Of a stretch of DNA of 64,000 bases, positions 1-9,816 are shown piece by piece. The number at the start of each line of letters is the position of its first letter. The stretch's first letter is position 1. The stretch spans positions 2,666,001-2,730,000 of the forward strand of contig NZ_BAAAYL010000001.1 in NCBI RefSeq assembly GCF_039536205.1, given 5' to 3'. The position numbers and the translations under genes were made by a program. The notes below the pieces were generated by a model, which worked only from the letters and a program-made list of their open reading frames with translations, did not search any database and was not told the origin of the DNA. This DNA comes from Streptomyces sannanensis. GTDB taxonomy: Bacteria > Actinomycetota > Actinomycetes > Streptomycetales > Streptomycetaceae.

Positions 1-238
1 CGTCGTCATCTCGACCGTCGCCATGCTGTTGCTCTCCAGGACCAGTTCGGGCCTGGGGGTGGCCGTCATCGTGTCCGCGGCGCTCGCGCTCGGCCTGCTC
101 GTCGCGCTGACGGTACCCACACCGGCGGCGATGCGGGCGGCACGCAGGGCCCGCGACGCCCGTGCGGCTCGTACGGACCGGGTGGAGATGAACGAGGCGC
201 AGATCCCCGCCGCTCCTGAGCACTCACTGCACGGCTGA
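1..238 (+). CDS. C-terminal part of a membrane protein (5' end outside window)
   Basis: An open frame runs in from the left edge and ends at a TGA. The visible 78 or so residues hold one clear hydrophobic segment (roughly VAVIVSAALALGLLVALTV) followed by a short basic and then acidic tail, as in the last transmembrane helix of an integral membrane protein. No catalytic motif is visible, so no function is assigned. Its stop lies inside the end of the convergent RDD gene, a 15-bp tail-to-tail overlap. The true start is not in the window. Confidence 0.55.
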   Translation, partial: VVISTVAMLLLSRTSSGLGVAVIVSAALALGLLVALTVPTPAAMRAARRARDARAARTDRVEMNEAQIPAAPEHSLHG

Positions 239-886
239 AGCGGTCGACACCACCACGGTCTTGCCCGCCTTGTCGTGCACACCCTGCCGGTAGGGCTTGT
301 CGACCAGGATCATCACCAGAATGATCAGCCACCACAGGCAGGGGCAGCACAGCAGGGCGGGCAGCCACAGCACCGCGGCCCGGATCAGCGACGTTCCCAT
401 GTCCGGCACACTGCCGTCCTTGAGCATGGCGACCCGCAGGTTCATCAGCCGCTTGCCGAGGGTCTGGCCGTTGCTCCGGGTGAAGTACGTGTCGTAGCCG
501 ACGTACGCCACCACCGCGATCAGCGACCAGACCAGCTGGGCGCCCGTGTACGCCTGGCCGAAGGTCCTGCCGAGATCGTCGCTGCTGTCCCGGTTGACCG
601 CGAGTGCGCCGCCGAAGGGCAGCGAGATCAGGTAGAGCGGAATGATGACGATGAAGAAGTCGACGATCCTGGCGAGGATCCGCTTGCCCGTGTCCGCGAG
701 CGGCGGCATGCCCGCGAGCGGGTCGCGGCCGCCGTACTCGTAAGGTCCGCCGGGTCCGCCGAACGGGGGGCCGCCGTACGGGGGTTCCCCGGGCGGGGGG
801 CCGTACGGCGGCTCCCCGGGCGGGGGCGGCCCGCCCGGTGGGGGGCCGGGCGGCGGCTGGTCGGGCGGCGGCTGGTCGGTGCTCAT
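224..886 (-). CDS. RDD family membrane protein
   Basis: A 220-residue protein. The first 75 residues are Pro/Gly-rich repeats (PPPGEPPYG type), a disordered cytoplasmic leader. The rest is an RDD domain: Arg and Asp in the first helix (KRILARIVDFFIVIIPLYLI), a middle helix, and the conserved GQTLGKRLMNLRV motif before the last helices. A Cys-rich segment (LLCCPCLWW) is in the final hydrophobic region. RDD proteins are small membrane proteins of mostly unknown function; some members have been linked to ion exchange. The start was chosen at MSTDQPPP because the upstream frame runs into intergenic repeats. A second RDD gene lies upstream on the same strand. Confidence 0.85.
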   Translation of the reverse strand: MSTDQPPPDQPPPGPPPGGPPPPGEPPYGPPPGEPPYGGPPFGGPGGPYEYGGRDPLAGMPPLADTGKRILARIVDFFIVIIPLYLISLPFGGALAVNRDSSDDLGRTFGQAYTGAQLVWSLIAVVAYVGYDTYFTRSNGQTLGKRLMNLRVAMLKDGSVPDMGTSLIRAAVLWLPALLCCPCLWWLIILVMILVDKPYRQGVHDKAGKTVVVSTASAVQ

Positions 887-1462
887 GGCCGTAGTGCACC
901 GCGCCCCGGGGGGTGGCGCAACGGCTCGCCTGCCATTCGGCCTAGTGCCCCTCCCGGCAACGTTTGCCCCGTCGCGATGCTCCCCCAGCCACATCCCCCA
1001 GGGTGCCCCCGGGCACGCACGTTCGCTGCGTTGGCCGAAAGCCCAAGGAGCGCTGCTACAAGGGTCTTCGGCCGCCTTGCGATCGCACGCACCGGACGCC
1101 GCTCCTTGACGGGCACACGTTGCCGGTCGCGGCACCTGGTGCTGTGACCGGAAAGGTTCGCCGGCTCGCGACGCTCCCCCAGCTACCGCTGGGAGGTGCC
1201 CCCAGGCACGGCACCTCTCCCCCGTAGCCCTTCGGGCACAGGAGGTACCCCCACCGTTGTCGCATCGCGCGAGTACGGCCAAGTACGAGCTGCGATCCTC
1301 CGCCTTGCGATGCACCGCACCTGGGGGCACCCTGGGGGCACCCCCAGCGGTAGCTGGGGGAGGTAGCTGGGGGAGGTAGCTGGGGGAGGTAGCTGGGGGA
1401 GGTAGCTGGGGGAGCCGCGAGCTTCCCGGCAAACCTTTCCGGCCACCTTTCCGGCCACAGCA
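887..1462. repeat. Gene-free repeat-rich spacer between two RDD genes
   Basis: There is no convincing gene here. The spacer holds several copies of a GC palindrome of the form CCCCCAGC-GGTA-GCTGGGGG with GGTGCCCCCAG arms. It also has a degenerate copy of the MITE-like sequence found intact at 6420-6597: positions 1074-1093 are identical, in inverse orientation, to 6477-6496, with further similarity around 1010-1045. Such palindromes are commonly scattered between Streptomyces genes. Here they probably act as insertion debris and perhaps terminators. Confidence 0.6.
1351..1415. repeat. 13-bp tandem repeat, five copies
   Basis: The unit TAGCTGGGGGAGG is repeated head to tail, starting at 1351, 1364, 1377, 1390 and 1403. 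It is an expansion of one arm of the dispersed CCCCCAGCGGTAGCTGGGGG palindrome. The same 13-mer occurs in the opposite orientation near 7080-7122. Confidence 0.9.
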
Positions 1463-2893
1463 CTAGCGGTCTGCCGCCACGAACGTACGGGCCGCCTTGT
1501 CGTGCCAGCACTGCCGCCATGGGCGGTCGAACACGCACCACAGGACGTTGACGACACCGACGGCGAGCAGGCCGAGCACTCCGTACACCAGCCAGCGGCC
1601 CAGTGCCGCGCCGAACGCCGGCGGCTCGTGCGACTCGATGCCCCGCACAGCGACTCCGCACAGCTTCTTGCCGAGCGTCCGGCCCCACTTCGCGGTCGGC
1701 AGTACCTCGTACAGAACGCCGATCAGCAGAAACGCTCCCAGCACGATGCCGAGGTAGGTGCCCGTGGTGCCGTCCAGCAGCCAGACCGTGACGGTTCGGC
1801 CCGAGAGCCTGGCCGCCTCGATCTTCTGGTGGATGTGGTCGGCCGTCCTGGACACGAGCGGCATGGCGACCGCGCCCAGGGCGGTGGTGGTGACGAGGGT
1901 GTCGACGATCCGCGCCGCGAAACGCCTGCCGAGGCCCGCGGGACGCGTGGCGGCCTGTGCCCGTGCCGCCCGCGTGAAGGGGTCGTCGGCGGGCGGCTTC
2001 CAGGGCACGACGGGCTGCTGCGACTGCTGCGACTGCCGCTCGGGATGCGCGAGCTGACGCACCTGCTGCGGCCACGACGCCTGCGCCCGGTCCGCGGGCT
2101 GCCGGTCCGGCGCCGGGCGGCTGCTCGGGACCTCCGGCCACCCCGTCCGCGCCGGGGCGGCGGTGTGCGCGGACGCCGGGGGCCGCGTCTGCGGACGGGA
2201 CGGGGCGGCCTCGGCGGCGGGGCCGCCCGGCTGCGCCGGCTCCCGGCGGCTGCCCGGGGCTTCCGGCCACGTTGTGGATGCCGCGGCCTGCGGCTGGGGC
2301 GCGCTCCGCCGGCCGGGCACGCCCGTCGCGGCGCCCGCGTCCGGGCCCTCGCCGGCCGTGCCCGGCCTGCCGGTCTGTGTGGAGGCCAGGGCGGCAGGGG
2401 TGTCCCGCGTGGCTCCCTCGAGCCGGCCGTGCGCCTCCGGTGCGCCGGGCGCGGAAGCGCTGCCGGGCGCCTCCGGCCAGACCGGCGCTGCGGGGCGGGT
2501 GTCGATGCCTGGGCCGGTGTCCGCGGGCAGCCGGGCGTCCAGGGTGACGCCCGCACCGGCCGGGGCGTCCTCGGACGTGGACCCGCCGGCGCCCGACGTG
2601 GCCGTGGCCGGGCCGGTGTCCGGTGAAGTCCCCCGGGGGTCCGACAGCGTGGGCCCCGGGGTGTCCTGCGGCTCGGGCGTGCCCCAGGAGACGGAGGGGG
2701 GTTCCTCGTCGAGGAACACCGGGCCCGTCTCCTCGACCTGCGCCGGAGGCGCAGCGGCAGGCGGGGCGGGACGGCTGGTGCCCGGGACCCAGGCGGCGCC
2801 GTTCCAGAACCGGACGTAGCCGGGGATGGACGGGTCGGGGTAGTAGCCCGCGCTGGGGCTGCCGTCGCCGCTGACCGGAGTGGGGGCGCTCAT
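1463..2893 (-). CDS. RDD family membrane protein with N-terminal DUF2510 domain
   Basis: A 476-residue protein. Near the N-terminus is a DUF2510 module (GYYPDPSIPGYVRFWNGAAWV), a short Trp-rich segment common in actinobacterial envelope proteins. About 280 residues of Pro/Ala/Ser-rich low-complexity sequence follow. The last 150 residues are an RDD domain (GLGRRFAARIVDTLVTT; WGRTLGKKLCGVAVRG; FDRPWRQCWHDKAARTFVA). The start at MSAPTPVSG is preferred; an in-frame ATG 51 bp upstream is less likely. With the smaller RDD gene downstream it forms a same-strand pair. Function unknown. Confidence 0.85.
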   Translation of the reverse strand: MSAPTPVSGDGSPSAGYYPDPSIPGYVRFWNGAAWVPGTSRPAPPAAAPPAQVEETGPVFLDEEPPSVSWGTPEPQDTPGPTLSDPRGTSPDTGPATATSGAGGSTSEDAPAGAGVTLDARLPADTGPGIDTRPAAPVWPEAPGSASAPGAPEAHGRLEGATRDTPAALASTQTGRPGTAGEGPDAGAATGVPGRRSAPQPQAAASTTWPEAPGSRREPAQPGGPAAEAAPSRPQTRPPASAHTAAPARTGWPEVPSSRPAPDRQPADRAQASWPQQVRQLAHPERQSQQSQQPVVPWKPPADDPFTRAARAQAATRPAGLGRRFAARIVDTLVTTTALGAVAMPLVSRTADHIHQKIEAARLSGRTVTVWLLDGTTGTYLGIVLGAFLLIGVLYEVLPTAKWGRTLGKKLCGVAVRGIESHEPPAFGAALGRWLVYGVLGLLAVGVVNVLWCVFDRPWRQCWHDKAARTFVAADR

Positions 2894-3095
2894 GACTGGT
2901 CCCGTATCTGCTCGATGGCCTCGTTCGGGGAGGGAGACATCCACATCTACCAGACCATGACACGGCCCTGGGCCGGTCCCGCCGTATGAGCCCCTTTCCG
3001 GTCAACGACAGATCGTCGGCGAAAGTCGCGTAAGGATTCCGGGCAACTCCGCTCCCTCCCCGTGGCTCACGGCTCGTAAGACCTGCGCCGGGTAC

Positions 3096-4472
3096 TCAGA
3101 AGAGTTTGCCGGGGTTGAGGATGCCCAGTGGGTCGAAGGTCTGCTTGACGGCCCGTTGCATCTCCAGACCCACCGGTCCGAGCTCGCGCGCCAGCCATTC
3201 CTTCTTCAGGACGCCGACTCCGTGTTCGCCGGTGATGGTGCCGCCCAGTTCCAGGCCGAGGGCCATGATCTCGTCGAAGGATTCACGGGCGCGCCGGGAC
3301 TCGTCCTCGTCGGCCGCGTCGAAGCAGACGACGGGGTGGGTGTTTCCGTCGCCGGCGTGCGCGCACACGCCGATGGTGAGGCCGTACCTGGCGGCGATGG
3401 CGGCGGTGCCGTCGAGCATCGCGCCGAGCTTCGACCTCGGCACGCACACGTCGTCGATCATCGTCGCGGACTTGATGGTCTCCATTGCGGGGAGGGACAT
3501 CCGGCGTGCCTGGAGGAGCATTTCGGACTCGGCGGCGTCCTCGGCCGGGACGACCTGGGTGGCGCCGGCCGCGGTGCACAGTTCGCCGACGGCTGCGAGG
3601 TCGGCGGCCGGGTCGGGGGTGTCGAAGGCGGCAAGGAGCAGGGCCTCGGTGGATTCGGGCAGGCCCATGTGGCCCAGTTTATTGACGGCCTGGACGGTCG
3701 TACGGTCCATGAGTTCCAGCAGGGACGGCACATGGCCACGTGCCATGATCTCGCAGACGGCTTCGCAGGCGGCGGCCGCGGAGGGGAACTCGGCGGCGAG
3801 GACGAGCTGCTGCGGGGGGCTGGGCTTGAGGGCGAGCACGGCCCGTACGACGATACCGAGGCTGCCCTCCGAGCCGACGAAAAGACGGGTCAGGTCGTAT
3901 CCGGCGACGCCCTTGGCGGTGCGGCGACCGGTGCGCATCAGGCGGCCGTCGGCGAGGACGACGTCGAGGCCGAGGACGTACTCGGCGGTGACACCGTACT
4001 TGACGCAGCACAGGCCGCCGGAGGCGGTGCCGATGTTGCCGCCGATGGTGCACTGCTCCCAACTGGACGGGTCGGGCGGGTAGTAGAGGCCGTGCTCGGC
4101 GACGGCCCGGGAGAGCACGGCGTTGACGACCCCCGGTTCGACGACGGCGATCCGGTCGACGGGGCTGATCTCCAGAATGCGGTCCATCTTGACGAGGGAG
4201 AGCACGATGCAGCCGTCGCTGGCGTTGGCCCCGCCGGACAGGCCGGTGCGGGCGCCCTGCGGCACGACGGGGACACGCAGGTCGGTCGCGGTCCGCATGA
4301 TGTGCTGGACCTGTTCGACGGTGCGCGGCAGCACGACGACGGCGGGGGCGCCGGCTTCGCAGAAGCTCGCCATGTCGTGGGCGTAGGAGGCGGTGACGTC
4401 GGGGTCGGTGATCAGCGCCTCGTCCGGCAGACCCGCGCGAAGCTGCTCCAGGAGCTCCAGGTGATCGTCCAT
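3096..4472 (-). CDS. FAD-linked oxidase, glycolate oxidase/D-lactate dehydrogenase (GlcD) type
   Basis: A 458-residue flavoprotein of the vanillyl-alcohol-oxidase (PCMH) fold. An N-terminal FAD-binding domain carries the pyrophosphate loop (VVPQGARTGLSGGA) and the IGGNIGTASGGLCCVKYG segment. The C-terminal FAD-oxidase-C domain ends in the family tail GTITGEHGVGVLKKEWL ... DPLGILNPGKLF. Members oxidise 2-hydroxyacids such as glycolate or D-lactate; the exact substrate cannot be read here. Start taken at MDDHLELL; MAPKCHAE, nine codons upstream (4499), is an alternative. It is divergent from the TPR gene, with about 100 bp between them for two promoters. Confidence 0.85.
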   Translation of the reverse strand: MDDHLELLEQLRAGLPDEALITDPDVTASYAHDMASFCEAGAPAVVVLPRTVEQVQHIMRTATDLRVPVVPQGARTGLSGGANASDGCIVLSLVKMDRILEISPVDRIAVVEPGVVNAVLSRAVAEHGLYYPPDPSSWEQCTIGGNIGTASGGLCCVKYGVTAEYVLGLDVVLADGRLMRTGRRTAKGVAGYDLTRLFVGSEGSLGIVVRAVLALKPSPPQQLVLAAEFPSAAAACEAVCEIMARGHVPSLLELMDRTTVQAVNKLGHMGLPESTEALLLAAFDTPDPAADLAAVGELCTAAGATQVVPAEDAAESEMLLQARRMSLPAMETIKSATMIDDVCVPRSKLGAMLDGTAAIAARYGLTIGVCAHAGDGNTHPVVCFDAADEDESRRARESFDEIMALGLELGGTITGEHGVGVLKKEWLARELGPVGLEMQRAVKQTFDPLGILNPGKLF

Positions 4473-4569
4473 GATCTCAGCGTGGCACTTCGGGGCCATC
4501 GGTGTGAACCCTTGCGCCATCCGCTCGGCAACGAGGGATGTGATCTTCATATTGCCGCACAGTGACGCC

Positions 4570-6306
4570 ATGGACGATGCCATGGACAGGCAGCAGAGAC
4601 GTGCCGAGCGTGCCGTGAAGCGGGTCGCACTCGGCTCGCTCACCGGGGCGGTGCTGCTCTCGGGGGCGCTCGTCTACGTCCCGTGGCCATGGCTGAACGG
4701 TCCCCCACCGCCCGCGCCCGGCCCCGCCGGACGGGCGATGGCGGCCGCGGACACGGGCGCCCCGGCCTCCCCCGCCGATCTGTCCGCGCTCATCAAGGAG
4801 CGCGGAGCTTGGCTGCGTAGGCATCCGGAGGACGACGCCGCCTGGGCGGTGCTCGGTTCGGCGTATGTGGAGCGGGGGCGCGCGACAGCCGACTCGACGG
4901 ACTACCCGAAGGCGGAGTCGGCGCTGCGCCGCTCGCTCGCCGTACGCCCGGCGGAGACGGGCAACACCGCCGCGCTGCTGGGCCTGGCGGCGCTCGCCAA
5001 CGCCCGGCACGACTTCGGCGCCGCGAGGAAGTGGGCGGAGGAGGTCCGGGAGCGGGAGCCGGAGCGGTGGACGGTGTATCCGGTGCTGGTCGAGGCGTAC
5101 AGCGGGCTCGGCGACTACAAGAACGCGGGCACGGCCCTGGAGAAGCTGAAGAAGCTGCGGCCCGGTTCCCTCGCCCGGACGGTCGCCGCGCGGGTCTACT
5201 GGGACCGCGGCTGGCGCGAGGACGCCTCCGTCGCCGTCGGCGACGCGGTGGCGTACGCCGACACCCCGGCGCTGGAGGCCGACTGTCTGCGCCGCCTCGC
5301 CGATCTGCAGTGGGAGCGCGGCGAGCCCCAGGACGCGCTCGTCCGTTACGAGGCCGCGCTGCGGCTCGACCCCGCACTGCACCAGGCGCTCGCCGGACGG
5401 GCGCGGGCGCTGGTGGCGCTGGACCGTACGGACGAGGCGCTGCGCGTGTACGGGGAGCTGGTGGCGAAGACGCCGCTGCCCGAGTACCTGCTGGAATTGG
5501 GCGAGCTGTACGAGGCGCGGGGCGCGGACGACGACGCGCTGGCGCAGTACCGGCTGCTGCGGGACCGGCTTTCGCGGGATGCGGCCCAGGGGGTGAACCA
5601 GGCGCTGGTACTGGGGCTCTTCGAGGCGGACCACGGCGATTCGGCCGAAGCGGTGCGGCAGCTGAAGGCGGAGTGGAACCGGCACAAGAGCATCGACGTC
5701 GCGGACGCGCTGGGCTGGGCGCTGCACCGGAACGGCGACGACAAGCAGGCGGTGCCCTTCGCGCGCAAGGCCACCGAGCAGGGGCGGCGCAGCGCGCTGT
5801 TCGCGTACCACCGGGGCGAGATCGAGCGGACCCTGGGCCTGGACGGCCCGGCACGCAGCCATCTGGCGGAGGCCACCCGCACCAATCCGTACTTCTCGCC
5901 GCTCCGGGCACGCGCGATCGAGTACGCGCTGGCGGCGCTGGGGGATCCGCCGCCGGGCGGGCCGGAGGAGATCGACCCGCCGTGGTGGGCACCGCAGTAT
6001 CAGCCGGTACAGAAGCCGCGGAAGCCGGCGAAGCCAGGGAAGCCCGGGAAACCGTCGAAGCGGGCGGAGCCGACGAAGCCCGCGGAGCCGACGAAGCCCG
6101 CGGAACCTGCGAAGCCGGCGGACCCGACGGCGTTGCCGAAGCCCGGCGTCTCTCCCCCGGCCGCCCCCGCCCCGAAGCCGGGGGCGGGCTCCCCGGGACA
6201 GGCCGGGTCTTCCTCGTCAGGCGCGGTGGACGCGGCGGATCAGCCGGGAGACGGCGAACCAAAGGACGGTGACCACGGCCCGGGCCACGAGGAACTGCAG
6301 CACTAG
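4570..6306 (+). CDS. Membrane-anchored tetratricopeptide-repeat protein
   Basis: A 578-residue protein. A basic N-terminus is followed by one transmembrane segment (ALGSLTGAVLLSGALVYVPWP). Residues of about 75-470 are TPR-like helical repeats (for example AWAVLGSAYVERGRA, ALLGLAALANARHDF, YLLELGELYEARGADDDALAQY). The tail of about 110 residues is Lys-Pro/Glu-Pro repeats (KPAEPTKPAEP) and may be extracellular or wall-spanning. The first ATG of MDDAMDR was used; ATG at 4582 is equally possible. The stop codon TAG lies in the CTAG that begins the first 121-bp direct repeat, so the C-terminus may have been altered by that insertion. A scaffold role is an inference only. Confidence 0.75.
   Translation: MDDAMDRQQRRAERAVKRVALGSLTGAVLLSGALVYVPWPWLNGPPPPAPGPAGRAMAAADTGAPASPADLSALIKERGAWLRRHPEDDAAWAVLGSAYVERGRATADSTDYPKAESALRRSLAVRPAETGNTAALLGLAALANARHDFGAARKWAEEVREREPERWTVYPVLVEAYSGLGDYKNAGTALEKLKKLRPGSLARTVAARVYWDRGWREDASVAVGDAVAYADTPALEADCLRRLADLQWERGEPQDALVRYEAALRLDPALHQALAGRARALVALDRTDEALRVYGELVAKTPLPEYLLELGELYEARGADDDALAQYRLLRDRLSRDAAQGVNQALVLGLFEADHGDSAEAVRQLKAEWNRHKSIDVADALGWALHRNGDDKQAVPFARKATEQGRRSALFAYHRGEIERTLGLDGPARSHLAEATRTNPYFSPLRARAIEYALAALGDPPPGGPEEIDPPWWAPQYQPVQKPRKPAKPGKPGKPSKRAEPTKPAEPTKPAEPAKPADPTALPKPGVSPPAAPAPKPGAGSPGQAGSSSSGAVDAADQPGDGEPKDGDHGPGHEELQH
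6217..6306 (-). pseudogene. Possible remnant of a small membrane ORF antisense to the TPR tail
   Basis: On the minus strand the frame ending in TGA at 6217 reads as a convincing membrane helix with a basic end (LVLQFLVARAVVTVLWFAV then SRLIRRVHRA). It overlaps the low-complexity tail of the TPR gene. No good start codon is seen upstream, because the frame enters the 121-bp repeat at CTAG. It could be the 3' end of a small gene broken by the repeat, or a chance frame. Confidence 0.3.
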
Positions 6307-6423
6307 AAGACCGATGAAGATCTTGCTCCGACCGCCTGACTCGCCCCGGATTGCCAGTAAATGCCAATCGCCATGAACCGGTGCAAGCCGGGCACGATTC
6401 CAAGATCTTCAGGACACTCCTAG
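6303..6423. repeat. 121-bp direct repeat, copy 1 (CTAG-bounded)
   Basis: This copy runs from CTAG to CTAG and is about 95% identical (6 differences by eye) to 6594-6714. It has imperfect inverted ends (TGAAGATCTTG near one end, CAAGATCTTCA near the other). The unit may therefore itself be an old palindromic element. Copy 1 overlaps the TPR stop codon. Confidence 0.9.
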
Positions 6424-6597
6424 GGCGTGTTTCGAAAGTAGCGTCGTCCGCCCGGAGGGCGGGGTCGGGGGCGTCTGGTGCGTGCGATCGCAAGGCGGAG
6501 GGAGGAGAGCGCAGCGGGCTGCGCCGACGACCGACAACGCGGCGAGCGTGCGTGCCGGGCGTTCCCGACCAGGCGGGACTTTCGAAACACGCCCTAG
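6420..6597. mobile_element. 178-bp MITE-like element with 20-bp perfect terminal inverted repeats
   Basis: The ends are CTAGGGCGTGTTTCGAAAGT (6420-6439) and its exact reverse complement (6578-6597). There is no transposase inside, and the interior is GC-rich and non-coding. The termini resemble those of Streptomyces IS5-family (IS427-like) elements as I recall them, so mobilisation in trans is likely. It sits exactly at the CTAG junction between the two 121-bp direct repeats. A degenerate relative lies in the 887-1462 spacer. Confidence 0.85.
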
Positions 6598-6714
6598 AAG
6601 ACCGGTGAAGATCTTGCTCCGACCGCCCGACTCGCCCCGGATTGCCAGTAAATGTCAATCGCCATGAACCGGTGCAAGCCGGGCGCGATTCCAAGATCCC
6701 CAGGACACTCCTAG
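6594..6714. repeat. 121-bp direct repeat, copy 2 (CTAG-bounded)
   Basis: Second copy of the unit at 6303-6423, also beginning and ending with CTAG. The two copies differ at about six positions, so the duplication is not a fresh target-site duplication of the MITE lying between them. Confidence 0.9.
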
Positions 6715-6889
6715 GCGTCCTGTCGCCCTCGCTCCGGACAATGGCCGTGACGCCGGGGCCGCCGATCCACCAGAAGAACACCACGATGCCCAGGACCCCG
6801 GCGGCGAGTCCACCGAGCACGTCCTTGACCCAGTTCAGCATCCCCCGGCCCCCGTATGCCTGTTCGTACGTGATCAACCACGTCGGCAT
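6715..6889 (-). pseudogene. Small membrane protein gene, 3' end replaced by the repeat/MITE block
   Basis: From ATG at 6889 the frame reads MPTWLITYEQAYGGRGMLNW, then a glycine-rich transmembrane helix (VLGGLAAGVLGIVVFFWWIG) and a short basic stretch. It then runs into the 121-bp repeat and MITE with no stop of its own. The visible part looks like a real small membrane protein of about 55-60 residues. ATG at 6841 (MLNWVKDV) is an alternative start. Its native C-terminus cannot be fixed, so I treat it as truncated or altered. Confidence 0.45.
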
Positions 6890-7322
6890 GGACGGCGGGC
6901 GCCCCGGCCCCGACTTTCCGGGCTCGGTCCTCCCCCGGACTTCGTCCGGGGGAGGACCCCTGGGGGCGCTCAAGGCTGTGCCGACGGCTCGACCACGCGG
7001 CGGAGCCGCATGTCGACGCAGCCTCGGGTCCCTCGCACGGCGGAGCCGCATATCCGCACGAGCCCTCGGGACCCTGCGCGCTCCCCCAGCTACCTCCCCC
7101 AGCTACCTCCCCCAGCTACCGCTGGGGGTGCCCCCAGCGGTGCCCCCAGCGGTGCCCCCAGGGTGCATCCGGGGTGCATCCGGGGTGCAGGGTGCTCCCA
7201 CTCCCTTTCACCGTGCCGATATGCGCCTCAGGCGCGTGGAGCCGCGCTCCCTTCGGCTCACTCGCCGTGCGGCAGTAGCGGGCCTCGGGGCGCGTCCCGG
7301 CCCACGGGCGGATTCCGTGGGA
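6890..7322. repeat. Palindromic-repeat spacer downstream of hppD
   Basis: There is no gene in this stretch. It has three copies of CCCCCAGCTACCT (about 7083-7122), GGTGCCCCCAGC repeats to about 7165, and GGGTGCATCC repeats. A block at about 7212-7262 (GTGCCGATATGCGCCT ... CCCTTCGGCTCAC) recurs near 20536-20583. A motif CACGCGGCGGAGCCGCATGT at about 6994-7013 recurs near 29515. These are dispersed intergenic repeats; some probably terminate hppD transcription. Confidence 0.6.
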
Positions 7323-9073
<1,751 letters not shown>

Positions 9074-9098
9074 GACACGGATGGGTCGATTCCGCATC

Positions 9099-9126
9099 TT
9101 GGATTCACCGTGGCGCATCATAATGC
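9099..9126 (+). promoter_or_regulatory. Candidate promoter of the vapBC operon
   Basis: TTGGAT and TAATGC are separated by 16 bp, ending 21 bp before the antitoxin ATG. It is a fair match to a housekeeping promoter in an otherwise GC-rich region. Inference from sequence only. Confidence 0.3.
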
Positions 9127-9147
9127 AGCAGTCGTACGCTGAGATGC

Positions 9148-9387
9148 ATGAGGACCACAGTCGACCTCCCGGAGGACCTTCTCCAGGAAGCCAAGCTCCG
9201 TGCGGCCCGAAAACGGGTGACGGTGAGTGCGGTGATAGAGGACGCGATGCGGATGGCGTTCGCCCGGGACGCGCCTGCGGCGACGAACATCGTCACCTTG
9301 CCCACCTACGGCGAGGGCGGGCTGCGCCCCGGTGTGAGCCTGGACGACAACTCCGCCCTGCTCGACATCATGGAGGGCATCGAATGA
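9148..9387 (+). CDS. vapB: VapB-type ribbon-helix-helix antitoxin
   Basis: A 79-residue protein. The N-terminal ribbon-helix-helix DNA-binding fold is clear (MRTTVDLPEDLLQEAKLRAA then RKRVTVSAVIEDAMRMAF). The C-terminal half is extended and polar (GVSLDDNSALLDIMEG), suited to wrapping the toxin active site. It overlaps the downstream PIN gene by ATGA, so the two are translationally coupled. RHH antitoxins normally repress their own operon. Confidence 0.9.
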   Translation: MRTTVDLPEDLLQEAKLRAARKRVTVSAVIEDAMRMAFARDAPAATNIVTLPTYGEGGLRPGVSLDDNSALLDIMEGIE

Positions 9388-9815
9388 TCTTCTGTGATGT
9401 CAATGTCCTCGTATACGCATTCCGTCGGGACACTGAGGACCACCAGGCACACCATGCCTGGCTTCAGGACCGGCTCAACGGGGACGAACCCGTAGCGATC
9501 AACTCCGTGGTCGCAAGCGGGTTCGTCCGCGTCGTCACCCACCCCAGGATCTTCCCGAACCCGGCACCTACAGCGGTCGCTCTGGACTTCCTCGACGCAA
9601 TGCGTCAGTCCCCTGTAGCCGTTCCTCTGCGCGAAGGTCCCCGCCACTGGGAAATCTTCGACAGGCTGTGCCGGAAAGTCGGCGCGCGGGGCAACCTCGT
9701 CCCCGACACCTACCTGGCCGCGCTCGCCATCGAGTCGGGCTCAACCCTCTACAGTTGCGACCGCGGCTTCGCCCGATTCCCGGGACTGCGGTTCACGCAT
9801 CCGCTCGACGCTTAG
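9384..9815 (+). CDS. vapC: VapC-type PIN-domain ribonuclease toxin
   Basis: A 143-residue PIN domain with acidic metal-binding residues Asp5 (MIFCDVNVLVYAF), Asp108 (NLVPDTYLAALA) and Asp126 (SCDRGFARFPG), plus the GFVRVVTHPRIF segment typical of one mycobacterial/streptomycete VapC subgroup. Toxins of this family cleave specific RNAs, often tRNA or rRNA loops. Length and motifs look intact, so it is probably active. An MFS-transporter remnant begins directly after the stop, which suggests the module landed in, or replaced part of, a transporter gene. Confidence 0.92.
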   Translation: MIFCDVNVLVYAFRRDTEDHQAHHAWLQDRLNGDEPVAINSVVASGFVRVVTHPRIFPNPAPTAVALDFLDAMRQSPVAVPLREGPRHWEIFDRLCRKVGARGNLVPDTYLAALAIESGSTLYSCDRGFARFPGLRFTHPLDA

Positions 9816-9816
9816 A

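Noticed and set aside
3156..4565. 469-codon plus-strand frame opposite the GlcD-like oxidase
   Set aside because: Shadow frame rich in Gly/Asp/Val. The minus-strand frame has clear FAD-binding motifs.
4793..7051. 752-codon open frame on the minus strand through the TPR gene, MITE and repeats
   Set aside because: It is antisense to a well-supported TPR gene and has the Arg/Pro-rich composition of a high-GC shadow frame. Only its first 60 codons look like protein.
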